Shown: positions 35,697-47,000 of the stretch, piece by piece
Layout: every line of letters begins with the position of its first letter
How positions within the stretch are numbered: the first letter of the stretch is position 1
From: an uncultured Bacteroidales bacterium
GTDB lineage: Bacteria > Bacteroidota > Bacteroidia > Bacteroidales > Paludibacteraceae
NCBI GenBank assembly: GCA_902766045.1
Contig: CACXCA010000016.1
Span: forward strand, 1 to 64,000
Direction of reading: 5' to 3'
DNA length: 64,000 nucleotides
Program-made: the position numbers and the translations under genes
The notes under the pieces: generated by a model
The model's input: the letters and a program-made list of their open reading frames with translations, nothing else
Told to the model about the DNA's origin: nothing
Database searches by the model: none

Positions 35697-37772
35697 TTAA
35701 TAATGAGTTGAACGATTATCAACCATATCAGCATCTTCAATCAAAGAACGTAGCATCATACGATTTACAAAACCACGTACTTCATCTTGTGCTTTTCTTG
35801 CACCCATTTCCTCATTAACAGGAGAATCCTGAACTTCAAGTACTCTGATAGCATAAACACCATTCTCACCCTTTATTGGAGCAACCACTGCATTCGCTTC
35901 AGCCTTTACAGCAGAAGATACAACTGCAGGTTCTGTTCCATATCCAGTGATATATGGATAAGAGAAATTAACACTTACTGTATCAATCTTAGAAGAAACA
36001 GATACAAGATCTGTTACATTAGCTAATTCAGCCATCAACTGATCTGCCTTCATGTCTTGACGAGCCATTGATTCGATTTGAGCAGATACGTTATCTGAAG
36101 AAGCAGGAATATAACCCTCTTCTACAATCTCAGAAACGAAACATACGAGGAACTTGTCATTTGAATCAAAAGGTTTCTTACAAACCTCATTCAATTTAGA
36201 ATTAAATGCCCATCTTACGATTGGACGAACATTTTCAACGTATGATCTTGATTGATTCTCTGTCAAAGGACCTAAATCACGAACGATCAAGTTCTCAGCA
36301 TCAGCTGCATTTAAGAATTTCTCTTTCGTATTATTTTTAGCAATAAATGAGTTTGCTTTTTCATAAGCAGCTGCAAACGTTTGACCACCAGAAACAATAC
36401 GATTAGAAATAACTGCTAAACGAACTTTCTTTACAGGAGCAGTCTTATCAGTTACTTTAATCAAATAGATTCCTTGATTTGTTTCAATCTTAGCATAATC
36501 GCCAACCTTTGTTTTGAATACGGCATTATCGAACGTATCCAATCCGAATTGACCTTCACGAATCCATCCCCAGTCACCACCATTCTGACGAAGTTGAGGA
36601 TGCATAGAGTGTTTGCTAGATACAGTAGCAAAATCTGCACCTGCTTTCAAAACACCAATCAAACTATCTGTAGTTGCACGTGCGCCCTCTAAAGATGTTC
36701 CACCAACTAAGATAGCGTTGATCTTAACAGAATCAGAACGCAACTCAATATCTGACAACACTTTAGCTGTTTTGTAGTAACCACCATCTAATATAACTGG
36801 AGAAACTGAATCTTTCTTTGCAGAGAAAGCGAAATCTCTAAATGAATATTCAATATCATTTGCTGTTCTGTAAGCACCATTGAAAGGGAATTCTGTATCA
36901 GACTCTTGACTTACATAATATTGAAGTTCATCGTCCTTAACAATCTTCAAATAATCAGCTGCGTTAGTAACTTTTTCAGCAATTTGTTCAGAATCAGCTT
37001 TTGAAGGAACAACATCGAATACAATAGTTTTCACTACCCTATAACCTTTTGTCTTATAACGTTCCTTGTTCTCAGCGTATTTCTTATCCAAAGCTGCCTT
37101 AGATGGAGTAAACAAAGAATCATTCAACTCTCTATAAGGTTTTGATGCAATAAGAAGTTTTGCACCCTTTGAATTCAAAGTATTCAAGAAAGCAACCTCT
37201 GCTTTTGGAGCAGCCATTGCATTAGAAGCCAATGCTGTATATTTCTCTAATAAGATAGAATTAGAAATCTGACCTTCCCAGAACATCCAATAATTCTTCA
37301 AATTCTCTTCACCCTCATTATCCATTCTTGCCAACAGATTCAATAATTTATTTCTATCGAACTGTCGATTTTCATTTTGGAACGCAGGAATTTGTCTTAG
37401 GATAGGATGAACATTTTCACCCAAAGTTGCCTCTTTCAACTCTAATGCTGTTACAGAGAGTCCCAACTTATCTGTCTCACTTTTCAATACAGAAGACTGT
37501 ACAAACTCATTCCATGCAGCGTCACGAATATCTCCCTCAGAAATCTGAGTTTGACCAGAAGATTTGTACACATCCGTTAATACAGATATCTGCTTCTGAA
37601 AAGTCTCTGCAGACAACTCATTTCCTTCGACCTTACCTATCTGATTTCTTGAGCCAAAGAAAATGTTACTTGAATTAGTTAAAGCATCACCAACAACGAA
37701 GCTCAACAAGGCGATTGCAATAAATGCAAACAATACCTTTGAATGACTTCTAATTTTCTCTAATGTAGCCAT
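35697..37772 (-). CDS. PpiD/SurA-type periplasmic peptidyl-prolyl isomerase
   Basis: 691 aa. A single N-terminal membrane anchor (VLFAFIAIALLSFVVGDAL), a SurA/PpiD chaperone region (IGKVEGNELSAETFQKQI), then one parvulin (PPIC) domain at about residues 345-455 with KINAILVG, ADFATVSSKHS, NGGDWGWIREGQFG and YLIKVTDK. The C-terminal region is a long chaperone-like module. It helps outer-membrane and exported proteins to fold. It is separated from lptC by 114 bp. Confidence 0.9.
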   Translation of the reverse strand: MATLEKIRSHSKVLFAFIAIALLSFVVGDALTNSSNIFFGSRNQIGKVEGNELSAETFQKQISVLTDVYKSSGQTQISEGDIRDAAWNEFVQSSVLKSETDKLGLSVTALELKEATLGENVHPILRQIPAFQNENRQFDRNKLLNLLARMDNEGEENLKNYWMFWEGQISNSILLEKYTALASNAMAAPKAEVAFLNTLNSKGAKLLIASKPYRELNDSLFTPSKAALDKKYAENKERYKTKGYRVVKTIVFDVVPSKADSEQIAEKVTNAADYLKIVKDDELQYYVSQESDTEFPFNGAYRTANDIEYSFRDFAFSAKKDSVSPVILDGGYYKTAKVLSDIELRSDSVKINAILVGGTSLEGARATTDSLIGVLKAGADFATVSSKHSMHPQLRQNGGDWGWIREGQFGLDTFDNAVFKTKVGDYAKIETNQGIYLIKVTDKTAPVKKVRLAVISNRIVSGGQTFAAAYEKANSFIAKNNTKEKFLNAADAENLIVRDLGPLTENQSRSYVENVRPIVRWAFNSKLNEVCKKPFDSNDKFLVCFVSEIVEEGYIPASSDNVSAQIESMARQDMKADQLMAELANVTDLVSVSSKIDTVSVNFSYPYITGYGTEPAVVSSAVKAEANAVVAPIKGENGVYAIRVLEVQDSPVNEEMGARKAQDEVRGFVNRMMLRSLIEDADMVDNRSTHY

Positions 37773-37886
37773 TTATATGTTAATTAATAGTTTATTATTC
37801 ATTTCCGAAGTTAGAACGTGCGAAAGTACAAAAAATCCTCTTAATTTGAAAAGATTTTTTAACAAAATTTACATATTCTCCAAATC

Positions 37887-38444
37887 CTATTCTTCAATTG
37901 GGAATATACCTTCTGGATTCTTTATCACATATTTTGTGAATGTCTGATTTGACTCAAAGCCTTTACCATAAATTATTCTGTCTTTCTGCGTAATCTTCAC
38001 CTTACCGTTGGTATAGACCTTCTCTGCTTTTTCATCCCAGAAAAGTTGATCACATTCGAAATGTTCTCCTTCCAGATTCATAGCATGAACGCTATCTTTC
38101 AGATCCCAGAACTTACGACTCGTATAATAAATAGCTTTTTTACTCTCTATCTCCGCATCCACTTTCATATTTGGATCAAACCGGTCGAAATGTATCCCTT
38201 CAGGAAAATCCCAATAGGGTTCTTCTGCCTTGTCATACACATTCCACACCTTGGCATTCACTCGATAACGCGTAATTCCAGAGTCGGATACCAATGTTAT
38301 CACATCTGTTGCAGAAAGTTTTGCCATACTCGCCCGATCAGACACCTCAACAAATTCTTTCTTCTCTGTACAAGATACAAAAAAGCACATAACAGTCACC
38401 AACGCAACTGTTATATGCTTTATCTTTATACAATTAACTTTCAC
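37887..38444 (-). CDS. lptC: LPS export protein LptC-like lipoprotein
   Basis: 185 aa. It has a signal segment ending in a lipobox (FFVSC) and an LptC/OstA-like beta-jellyroll: SDSGITRYRVNAKVWNVYDK, then GIHFDRFD, KAIYYTSRKFWDLKDSVHAMNLEGE and VYTNGKVKITQ. LptC bridges the LptBFG pump to LptA. It starts 6 bp after the TPR gene stop and is the last gene of the coaX-to-lptC operon. Confidence 0.88.
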   Translation of the reverse strand: MKVNCIKIKHITVALVTVMCFFVSCTEKKEFVEVSDRASMAKLSATDVITLVSDSGITRYRVNAKVWNVYDKAEEPYWDFPEGIHFDRFDPNMKVDAEIESKKAIYYTSRKFWDLKDSVHAMNLEGEHFECDQLFWDEKAEKVYTNGKVKITQKDRIIYGKGFESNQTFTKYVIKNPEGIFPIEE

Positions 38445-38450
38445 CGTACC

Positions 38451-39803
38451 TTATTTTCCTCTGACAGTCGTTTTTTCTCCAATCCATCCAGGAACAGTGT
38501 AAGTATCACCTTCCTTGATATTTCTCATAAACAACTCAGTCTTAGCTGGGAATACTTCCTTATATGCACTTATCATCTTATTTACAGATGCAGCACATGA
38601 AGGATCCAAAGCTTTTGCTTTCTCCAACTTATCTACTGCTGCCCAATAAGCTGTTTGTTTGATCACAACGTCATCTGAAATAGAAGCATTGTACTCTGCA
38701 TACAACATACCGATTATAATATATGCCTTTGAATTACTTCCTTGATAACTCAACGCTGTTCTAGCAGCTTCACGTGCAGCGGTATAGTTACCTTGTTCCT
38801 TATAGATTGCTGCAATCTTAACTTGCAATTTTGACTTCTCTGCATTATCCGTCTCCAAAGAAACAGCCTCTTTGAAATACTTCAATGCTGTATTCTTATC
38901 CTTTTTATTATATGCCTGTGAAGCCATACCTCTTGCAGAAGATGCAGATGGATCAATCGCATGTTTATAAGCTGAAGCTTTGAAGAATACTGCTGACTCA
39001 TCACAATCTGCGATAGAATACAATTTCAAAACCATATTCAAGAATGCTTTGTCACTCTTCTTTGAATCAATCTGAGAAGAATACACTTCATCCAATGTCT
39101 TGCAATCTGCAGCTCCTGATTGAGCAAACATTGCATCAATAACTGCCTTCACACCTCCATAATTGACAGAATCCTTAGGGTCTCCTGATTGCGCACGTTC
39201 TGACATCAACGGAGTGATCTTTAAATAATCATCGATATATGTCTGACGGAATCCATTCTTGTTTCCCTTAAACATAGCATCTGACAAAGTAAAATAGCTT
39301 TGGAACAAAGAAGCCTTACATGCTGATCCTTCTTTCTCTATCACCTCAGACATCCATTGATAAGCTATCTTCTTATCTCTCGTTGCTGGCGCATACTTGA
39401 TATAATCCATAGCTTTCTCTCCTAATATCTGATTCTTGTTCATCTTACGATCATTACCAAAATATTTTGCACGATCGTCATACACCTTCATCAGCATATC
39501 AAACAACTTATTCTTCTTATTTGCATCCTTCTCCTCCTGAATCTGATAGCCTAAGATTTTAGGACCATATATATATATATTCTTTGAACATTGAGGACAT
39601 TTTGCATAACATTCTTCCCATGGTTGAATAGCACTCTTCATATCGCCTTGTTTAGCATAAGAACTAAACAAACTCAAATTCTGGATACAATCAATACTAT
39701 CTTGACCAGTACCATATTTTGTACCACTCTGAACGCCAGTCACCGCAAATGATGTAACTGAAGCAGACATCATTACGCCTAATAAAACCACTTTAGTTTT
39801 CAT
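38451..39803 (-). CDS. Exported TPR-repeat protein
   Basis: 450 aa with a signal peptide. Tetratricopeptide repeats are visible in the C-terminal half (about residues 280-400): ASSARGMASQAYNKKDKNTALKYFKEAV, then KLQVKIAAIYKEQGNYTAAREAARTAL and AYIIIGMLYAEY. A conserved Cys-containing stretch, CYAKCPQCSKN, is near residue 68. Such TPR proteins sit between coaX and lptC in many Bacteroidales genomes. Probable periplasmic scaffold. The start at 39803 is preferred over 39812. Confidence 0.85.
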   Translation of the reverse strand: MKTKVVLLGVMMSASVTSFAVTGVQSGTKYGTGQDSIDCIQNLSLFSSYAKQGDMKSAIQPWEECYAKCPQCSKNIYIYGPKILGYQIQEEKDANKKNKLFDMLMKVYDDRAKYFGNDRKMNKNQILGEKAMDYIKYAPATRDKKIAYQWMSEVIEKEGSACKASLFQSYFTLSDAMFKGNKNGFRQTYIDDYLKITPLMSERAQSGDPKDSVNYGGVKAVIDAMFAQSGAADCKTLDEVYSSQIDSKKSDKAFLNMVLKLYSIADCDESAVFFKASAYKHAIDPSASSARGMASQAYNKKDKNTALKYFKEAVSLETDNAEKSKLQVKIAAIYKEQGNYTAAREAARTALSYQGSNSKAYIIIGMLYAEYNASISDDVVIKQTAYWAAVDKLEKAKALDPSCAASVNKMISAYKEVFPAKTELFMRNIKEGDTYTVPGWIGEKTTVRGK

Positions 39804-39824
39804 TTCTATCAATTTTAAATGTTA

Positions 39825-41075
39825 TTAATTCAATTTTCTCTTCACAAACCACCTCTCATTAATTGTTGCATTCAAGGTGAATTTGAAATACTGTTCTCGA
39901 ATCATTCCATTCGATACAGAACCATTATGTCCATACTCGAACGCTACATTTATGACAGTTGGATTCAATCCTTTTTTCAATGGGAATCCCCATCCTGTCG
40001 TTAATGCAAATGAATGTAATTGCTCTCCATTTACTGTATAATATGATTCGGAGAAATTAGCTCCTAATCGGTATGCCACTCTCTGGAAATATCGTCTTCC
40101 ATTCATATTCGGAAGGAACTGTCCTCCAAGGGCGAATTTATTTCTGTCAGAGAATATCTTCTCCCCAAAGAATACTGCATCCGACCAACACTCTCTTTTA
40201 TAATCAAATCCAAACAAAAACTTATCTGAATATGAATAAGATAGTCCCACTCCAATGTACATTGGAATATCAAAATTATTATCAAAATCCAATACCGTTG
40301 TATCCGTTGTAATAATTGTTTGGGAAGCCTCACTTGTCATCTTAGACTTCATCTGGAAAGTAGCTCCCAATGTCAACTCATGCTCATTCTTCATCGGAAC
40401 AGTCCCCTGTACACCAAAATTTCCACTTACATCTTTAACCTTTATCGAACGAGTCATCGTTGTACCATAATATGTTTTATCTGAAAAGACGGATCGACTT
40501 TCATGTTCAATCGTACCAAAATTAAAGAGGAAATTACCTCCTACCGAAAGATTCTTGAACGGACGAAATGCCAATCCTGCATACAACTGAGTGATACCTC
40601 CTGATCCTTCGTACTGATACGTACGTCCTAATCGTCCCGCTGAGATAGTCGATGCTATCGTATCACTCTGTTGAATATCATATCCCACCATCGAATAAGG
40701 TATCAAACCTAAACTGAATGCCACCCACTTCTTTATTGGGAACTGGAAAGAGACGAATTCGAAGTTACCATTACTGTCAGTATGCTTCATATCCATACCT
40801 TTCTGTTGTGACACCTGAAAGCTCACACCTGTTTCTAATCGGAATGTTAACGAGTCTATGGCCGTATAGGATGCTGGGTTATACGGGTTTGTATATTGTT
40901 TTGAACGAACACCATACACTATGCCTCCCATCGCACGAGCCTGTCCAAATCCACCATCTGTAATGTTTCCGTACCCATAACGAGTATAAGGTGAACTCGT
41001 GTTATGTTGAGCTGTAACACCCATGACGCTACATACACACACACATATATATAAAATATATCTTTTCATCTTCAA
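39825..41075 (-). CDS. Outer-membrane beta-barrel protein (FadL/OmpP1-like)
   Basis: 416 aa. The signal peptide ends near VTAQ. The mature start SSPYTRYGYGNITDGGFGQARAMGGIVYG and NPYNPASYTAIDSLTFRLETG resemble the hatch region of FadL-like barrels in Bacteroidota, followed by alternating amphipathic strands to the end. Substrate unknown. Its start overlaps the coaX stop by 4 bp, placing it in the coaX operon. Confidence 0.78.
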   Translation of the reverse strand: MKMKRYILYICVCVCSVMGVTAQHNTSSPYTRYGYGNITDGGFGQARAMGGIVYGVRSKQYTNPYNPASYTAIDSLTFRLETGVSFQVSQQKGMDMKHTDSNGNFEFVSFQFPIKKWVAFSLGLIPYSMVGYDIQQSDTIASTISAGRLGRTYQYEGSGGITQLYAGLAFRPFKNLSVGGNFLFNFGTIEHESRSVFSDKTYYGTTMTRSIKVKDVSGNFGVQGTVPMKNEHELTLGATFQMKSKMTSEASQTIITTDTTVLDFDNNFDIPMYIGVGLSYSYSDKFLFGFDYKRECWSDAVFFGEKIFSDRNKFALGGQFLPNMNGRRYFQRVAYRLGANFSESYYTVNGEQLHSFALTTGWGFPLKKGLNPTVINVAFEYGHNGSVSNGMIREQYFKFTLNATINERWFVKRKLN

Positions 41076-41788
41076 TAATTAAGAATTCGGTTTAATCCGA
41101 TATGAACCAAGTTTTCGATTACAAATATCCGATTTTTTATCCGTCTTTCAAAACATTTTGCGCTTCCACCTGTTAAAAAGATTAAAAGATTTGGATAAAT
41201 AATAGACATTTCATCGATGAACGACTGAATTTCATAGGCGATCCCGTTAATGATTCCAGAGGATATGGCCTCCTCTGTTGTCGTTCCTATCAAAGGAACA
41301 TCATCCGGCACCTCCACCAACGGTAATTTTGCAGTATAATCATGTAAGGCTTTCCTTCTCATTTCTATCCCCAATGATATATTCCCTCCCACATACTGAT
41401 TTTGCGAGTTTATCACATCATACGTGATTGCCGTTCCTGCATCAATCACAAAAAGATTTCTGTTGGGATACAAATAATTAGCCCCTACACACGCGGCTAT
41501 TCGATCCCTTCCCAACGTCTGAGGTGTCTTATAAAGATTGTCTATGGGTATCGGGGTTTGATTTGTAAGTTCCACCCACCTATCTAGTTCGTGACTTAAA
41601 TAGGATGTTAATGCTGCATCTTCACCTATTACGGATGACCGTATTGCTTGATTAAATGCATATTCCTTTCGCAGTTCTCTAGCTTCGTCCTCTGTGAATC
41701 TTGAATATTTCCGAAAAAATATCATCTCCTCACCATCAAACAAAGCTATCTTAGCAGATGAGTTACCTTGGTCAATAATTAAATTCAT
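41072..41788 (-). CDS. coaX: Type III pantothenate kinase CoaX
   Basis: 238 aa. It phosphorylates pantothenate, the first step of CoA synthesis, and is ATP- and monovalent cation-dependent. ASKHA-fold motifs: the phosphate 1 loop is LIIDQGNSSAKIALF (residues 3-17), GRDRIAACVGA, the phosphate 2 loop VIDAGTAITYDVI and GGNISLGIEMRRKAL, and a C-terminal LTGGSAKCF. First gene of the five-gene envelope cluster. Confidence 0.95.
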   Translation of the reverse strand: MNLIIDQGNSSAKIALFDGEEMIFFRKYSRFTEDEARELRKEYAFNQAIRSSVIGEDAALTSYLSHELDRWVELTNQTPIPIDNLYKTPQTLGRDRIAACVGANYLYPNRNLFVIDAGTAITYDVINSQNQYVGGNISLGIEMRRKALHDYTAKLPLVEVPDDVPLIGTTTEEAISSGIINGIAYEIQSFIDEMSIIYPNLLIFLTGGSAKCFERRIKNRIFVIENLVHIGLNRILNY

Positions 41789-41806
41789 ATCGAATCTAAA
41801 AAAATA

Positions 41807-41828
41807 ATGGGAAGGAATTCCTTCCCAT
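41807..41828 (-). terminator. Perfect palindrome terminator between operons
   Basis: ATGGGAAGGAA and its reverse complement form a 22-bp perfect palindrome between the PorP-like stop (41853) and the coaX start (41788), with a T-run on the minus strand (41804-41801). Confidence 0.7.
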
Positions 41829-41852
41829 CATCATAACGTAACGTATAAAGAT

Positions 41853-42758
41853 TTATTTTTTATTTCTTTTCGCAATACCGTATGAGAGGATGATCTCATG
41901 CGTATTCGATGGTAACGTATTATCCGAACCTAATCCTAAATCAAAGGAATAACCAAAACGGAACTTATGCCACTCCAATCCAGCCGTGAAAACCAACATA
42001 GATGGATTCATCTTGTCATGGAAATCAGGTCTCCAAGTGATGCCACCCCAAATCAATCGGTTATAGAACAAAAGGCTTCCCAACTCAATCGTATTGGTTT
42101 TATTGTGATGCATATAAGCAACTGTCGGTGCTATATCCAAACGGTCATTTAACTGCAACAAACTTGTACCATAGATATACAAATGACGACCTGCCTTAAA
42201 AGTGGTTGACTCTTTGTTAAAGAGATGTGTCATCGAAGCTCCCAATGTCCACTTCAGATGTGAAACCTCAATTCCGAAGTCAAAATCAGGTGTGACCTTT
42301 ACTTCCTTCTCATACGGATAGGTATCCATACCATACTCAGCAATATCTGTCATCGTATTAGCCGTATAGTCAAATCCTCCTACGTTAACTCCACCACCTA
42401 ATCCCATAGATAGAATATAGTGGTCTGACAAATCAATCTGATAAGAATAAACCAACTTAATATTCGTTGTGTTATGACCAATTCCTATATGATCGTAGGA
42501 CATTGTAAAACCGACGCCTGACTTGATTTTATCAATATAGTTTGTCACATTTAAAACAGTCGTCTTCGGACCATTGGACAATCCCAGCCATTGAAGTCTT
42601 CCATGAAGGAAGATATCCACATCATTTGTATTACCCGTCGCAGCCGGATTTTTATTTACACGAGAGAATATTTCTTGTGACAACATCAAATCTTGCTGAG
42701 CCATCATACTGAAAATAGGGAGCAAGAACAGTGTCAATATCAAATATATGCGTTTCAT
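41853..42758 (-). CDS. PorP/SprF-family T9SS membrane protein
   Basis: 301 aa outer-membrane beta-barrel with a signal peptide (to about residue 20, SMMAQQ). Family marks: QQDLMLSQEIFSRVNKNPAATGNTNDVDIFLHGRLQWLGLSNGPKT-type N-terminus, AGLEWHKFRFGYSFDLGLG and the C-terminal SNTHEIILSYGI. PorP/SprF proteins pair with type B T9SS cargo and hold it at the surface. Third gene of the operon with the giant adhesin and the OmpA/PD40 protein. Confidence 0.9.
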   Translation of the reverse strand: MKRIYLILTLFLLPIFSMMAQQDLMLSQEIFSRVNKNPAATGNTNDVDIFLHGRLQWLGLSNGPKTTVLNVTNYIDKIKSGVGFTMSYDHIGIGHNTTNIKLVYSYQIDLSDHYILSMGLGGGVNVGGFDYTANTMTDIAEYGMDTYPYEKEVKVTPDFDFGIEVSHLKWTLGASMTHLFNKESTTFKAGRHLYIYGTSLLQLNDRLDIAPTVAYMHHNKTNTIELGSLLFYNRLIWGGITWRPDFHDKMNPSMLVFTAGLEWHKFRFGYSFDLGLGSDNTLPSNTHEIILSYGIAKRNKK

Positions 42759-42777
42759 TTTTTCCTCTTATTAACGG

Positions 42778-44052
42778 TTAATCAATTTTTATCAGTTCTA
42801 CACGACGGTTCTTTTGATGTTCGGCTTTTGTCTTAGCATTCTTAACTGCTAAGTTCTTTTTGCCTTCACCCCTATACTTCAAGCGTGAAGCAGGAACACC
42901 CATCTTAATCAAACGATCATACACAGCCCTTGCACGATTCTCTGACAAGATCTGATTGTATTCATCAGAACCTCTTGTATCAGTGTGTCCTACAATCATG
43001 ATAGTAGATGTTTGATCTTCATTGATGAACTCATATATGTACTTAAATTCTGCATCGTACGAATCAATAAAGCTGGTCTTATCAAACACAAAATATAGTA
43101 TGCATGTCTTGAATTCCTTACGTTCAACCGCCAATGGTGGAAGTGTGTCAACTGGTGTGGTATCAACCGGTGCTTCCTCTATTACGATCTCCTTTTTCGC
43201 AGGACGATAAATCTCAAATGTTCCGCCACGATTAGAAGCGATAAACGGACATCCCTCCGCTACAATAAACTCAGCATCATCAGACTGACTATTGAAATCC
43301 GCAAAAAGCATCTCTGGTTTAGCATTAGATGACGCTAATAAAACTTTAAATAGATTGATTCCCTTCAATGTATCTGTACGATTAGATGAGAAATAAATCG
43401 CACTATCGCCTACCACCTTTAGGTAATCTTCATTTTGATCTGTATTTACAATCGACAAATTTACGGGTTTAGACCAACTCTTACCGCCATCCTTCGCTTT
43501 AACATACCAGATATCCTTACCTCCTTTACCTCCTTCTATTTCATCCGAAGTAAAGTATAGTGTATTACCATCTGCAGAAAGTGCAGGATTATAGACTCTG
43601 ACACCATCTGTACGATAGGTCCAACGACGATATGCCAAAGAGGAACCTTCACCCATTGCTCTACCATTGTCCATGCCTTCAATCTTCACCTTCCCCTCGT
43701 TTTTCCATTCTCCATTGTTTAATTTGGCACAATATAAAACGCCATCCTTGGTGAAATACAAACGGTCATTTATCTGAGCGAACTGTCCATCCATATCCAA
43801 ATTCGTAAGATCCTCTTGTAAAGTGAGCGATTCTATATCAAGGCTATCATTAAGTGTCGCCACATAAACCTTCCCACCCTTCGTATAAGCGAATTTACCA
43901 TTCAACAAGGAGAGTCCTTGGGACATGGATCCATCATTCACTTGTGACGGCTCAATTGTATAGCCCTCTTTATAATTTCTCTCGTAGGCATAAGCCATCG
44001 TAGAAAATACACTAAATAATATGATTAATATCTTTTTCATCTTCTTCATCAT
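42778..44052 (-). CDS. OmpA-domain protein with PD40 beta-propeller repeats
   Basis: 424 aa. Signal peptide (about 20 residues). A PD40/WD40-like propeller lies in the middle (NPALSADGNTLYFTSDEIEGGKGGKDIWYV and SIYFSSNRTDTLKGINLF). A Pro/Thr linker (APVDTTPVDTLPP) leads to an OmpA C-terminal peptidoglycan-binding domain (about residues 310-424; VGHTDTRGSDEYNQILSENRARAVYD). The layout is like PorE/Pgn-type proteins that anchor T9SS parts to the wall. It overlaps the adhesin gene stop by 4 bp and precedes the PorP gene by 19 bp. Confidence 0.88.
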   Translation of the reverse strand: MMKKMKKILIILFSVFSTMAYAYERNYKEGYTIEPSQVNDGSMSQGLSLLNGKFAYTKGGKVYVATLNDSLDIESLTLQEDLTNLDMDGQFAQINDRLYFTKDGVLYCAKLNNGEWKNEGKVKIEGMDNGRAMGEGSSLAYRRWTYRTDGVRVYNPALSADGNTLYFTSDEIEGGKGGKDIWYVKAKDGGKSWSKPVNLSIVNTDQNEDYLKVVGDSAIYFSSNRTDTLKGINLFKVLLASSNAKPEMLFADFNSQSDDAEFIVAEGCPFIASNRGGTFEIYRPAKKEIVIEEAPVDTTPVDTLPPLAVERKEFKTCILYFVFDKTSFIDSYDAEFKYIYEFINEDQTSTIMIVGHTDTRGSDEYNQILSENRARAVYDRLIKMGVPASRLKYRGEGKKNLAVKNAKTKAEHQKNRRVELIKID

Positions 44053-47000
44053 TTAGATTTGACAATCTCTATTGTACCCTTATATTTATCTCCTGTATTT
44101 GTTATCAAGACATACATATAAACACCTGGTGTAGCAGTTTCTCCTCGATAGGAACCATCCCATCCATTAGATGAATGAGTCATCAGATTACCATATCGGT
44201 CATATATATAAACTTCATATCCAGGCATGAACACGTCGTTCAATCCATCGCCCGTATAAGGCGTAAATGCTGTAGGAATCATCAGTTCAACAACTGGTTC
44301 TTTAACGTTCAAATAAAGAATCACCGTACTATCGCAACCGACAACACTTTGATAGATTGTATCAAATCTGTGTAATCCTAATTCATTGATTGGATCCAAA
44401 TGGAAACCGTAACCATCAAATTTCTCGTTCTGATAGATCTCAGCACTTAATTCTGTCACTGATGGTTCGAAGACAGTTAAATTAAGGATGATTAAACTAT
44501 CGCAACCCTCAGTGGTTGCATACGTTTTCATATATGTACCTGTTGTGTTATATGTCAATCCTTTGAACTCATACGATTCTCCTGCACAGATTGCCACGTC
44601 ATACGTTATCACTGACGGACTGCAATACTCTACTGGATCTTGTACATTTAGATTCAATGTTACAATACTATCACAACCATAGCGATTAGAATACTGTAAT
44701 GAATAAGAGGATATGCCAATTGGTGTATCTGTAATGTAGAAACCATTAGCATCATAAATTGCACCTGCATAAATCGTATCATACAGATCAGTATAGTTGG
44801 TTCTACATATTACATTCAATCTCAATGCAACCGAACTGTCACAACCGCTTTCGCTTTGCAATATCTGTCGATATATATTATTAGGTCCAAGAACTGGTGT
44901 TGTGATGACAAAGCCATTCTTATTATACTCCTCATCAATGTAAATAGTATCGAAAAGCTCTGTTACGATTCTATCCAACACCGTCAATTCCAATGTCACA
45001 ATACTATCATTTCCTTGCTCATCCTTATACGTTTTTTCATAAGTACCAGATTTTTCCAGTTCCTCTCCATCAAAGATATAGGATGATGCATAACAGATTG
45101 TTTCACGAATAGTATCACGTTTTACTATTTCTTCTGTACAACTCTTCACCCTTACAGAAACAATATCTGAGAACGAGCTACACATATTATACTCACTACT
45201 TGTTCCATTGGAAGTAGCGAATACTTTATAGTATCCCTCTTCATTCTTCGTAATATTCCGCAGAGGCAACTCATTGCCTGTTGCGATTTTCACCCAACCT
45301 TCATTGTTATAATTCTTCTCTGTATTCTTATACCATGTGTAGTTAATCGGCTCCACAAGAGAACCTTTATCACTCATGCTCGCTTTTAATGTGAAGTCAG
45401 AGCCTATACACAAGGAATCTGCTGGGGATTCCACATCCACAGGAGGTGTACATAGACGTATCTCTATATCATCCAACGCAAAGTCACCGCCGTTACCACC
45501 TGCTCCAGAGAAGACTTTATAAACGATAGACGTTTGTCCTTCGGGAACAAAGAAAGGTAATGAGAACTGTTGCCATGCATTATTATGACAATCGATAATG
45601 AACTTCTCTTCAGTTATCACATTTCCATTTACATCCTCAATAGTCAGTGTAATAGGTGCACTTTCTGAAGCATTAATTGGATGTCCCCAGAAAGAGAAAT
45701 TCAATTGTGTGTTTTCACATAAATCATCCACTCTTACCTTATAGAAAGTTGCTTCCTTAAAATTCAAGTCAACTATCATAAAATAACCACGGGTTAAGTC
45801 TCCTTCATAAGTATGGTCACCGAAGTCAGCATACCATCCTGCATAGATATGATTTCTTGGGTTATTATCCAATCTCCTGATTGCCTCTTTTCTAATATCA
45901 TATCCATTCTTCAATCTATCCCAAACATGATCAGAGAACGGCAAGGTGATGACACCCGAAGGTAAAGCCGGACCTAAAACAGGATCATTGACATAGTTTC
46001 CGCCGTAATCCTCCTTAAACAAGATGGTTCCGTTATCACAAGCAGCAAGAGCATTTGGTATCACTGTCAACTTCAGATTCACGGTACTATCACAACCCGT
46101 CACAGCGATGAATCCATCCTTATATACACCCGACTCACTCAATAGTAGATTCCCAAACTGATACGTCTCTCCTTCAAATATTGTATCACTCAACTCTACG
46201 TAATAAGATTTATTTATTGTCAAATCCAACGTCACAATACTATCACATCCGCTCACACTAGTAAACGTTTCCGTATAGATACCCGACTGAGTCAACAGCT
46301 GAGTTCCGAACAAATAAGATGGCCCACTGCAGACTGTATCTTTCAACTCTGTATGAATAGAATCCAGAACAGTTAGTTCCAATATGACTGTGCTGTCAGA
46401 CCCATCTATATTTTTTAACGTCTTCTCATAAGCTCCAGATGTAGTGAGTTCTTCTCCTTCAAACGTATAGGTCGTACCAGGACAGATAGTATCATAAATC
46501 ACCGTATCGACTTTACATTCCTTCGCCATCACAGGGAAGATATCCGAGAAGGAACCACACATGGAATACTCGCCCTCTACACCTACTGAAGTGGCAATCA
46601 CTTTATAGTATCCTTCATCTTTTTTCGTAACATTTTTCAAAGAAAATTCATTTCCAGTTCCTACTTTAGTCCATCCTTCGTTATTGTAATTTTTCGTGTC
46701 ATTCTTATACCATGTATAAGTAATAGGTTCTATTAGCGACCCGACATCATTCATCTTCGCTTTCATCGCATAGTTTGAACCGATACATAACGAATCTTCT
46801 GGCGAATTCACTTCGACAGGCGGAGTGCACAAACGTATTTCTATGTCATCCAAGCAGAAATCACCTCCATTACTTCCCGCTGATGAAAACACACTATAGA
46901 CTATCGATGTTGTCCCCAAAGGAACAGTAAACGGAATACCAAACTGCTGCCATTCGTTTTTATTGCAATCAATAGTAAACAAACCTTTTTTGAGAACATT

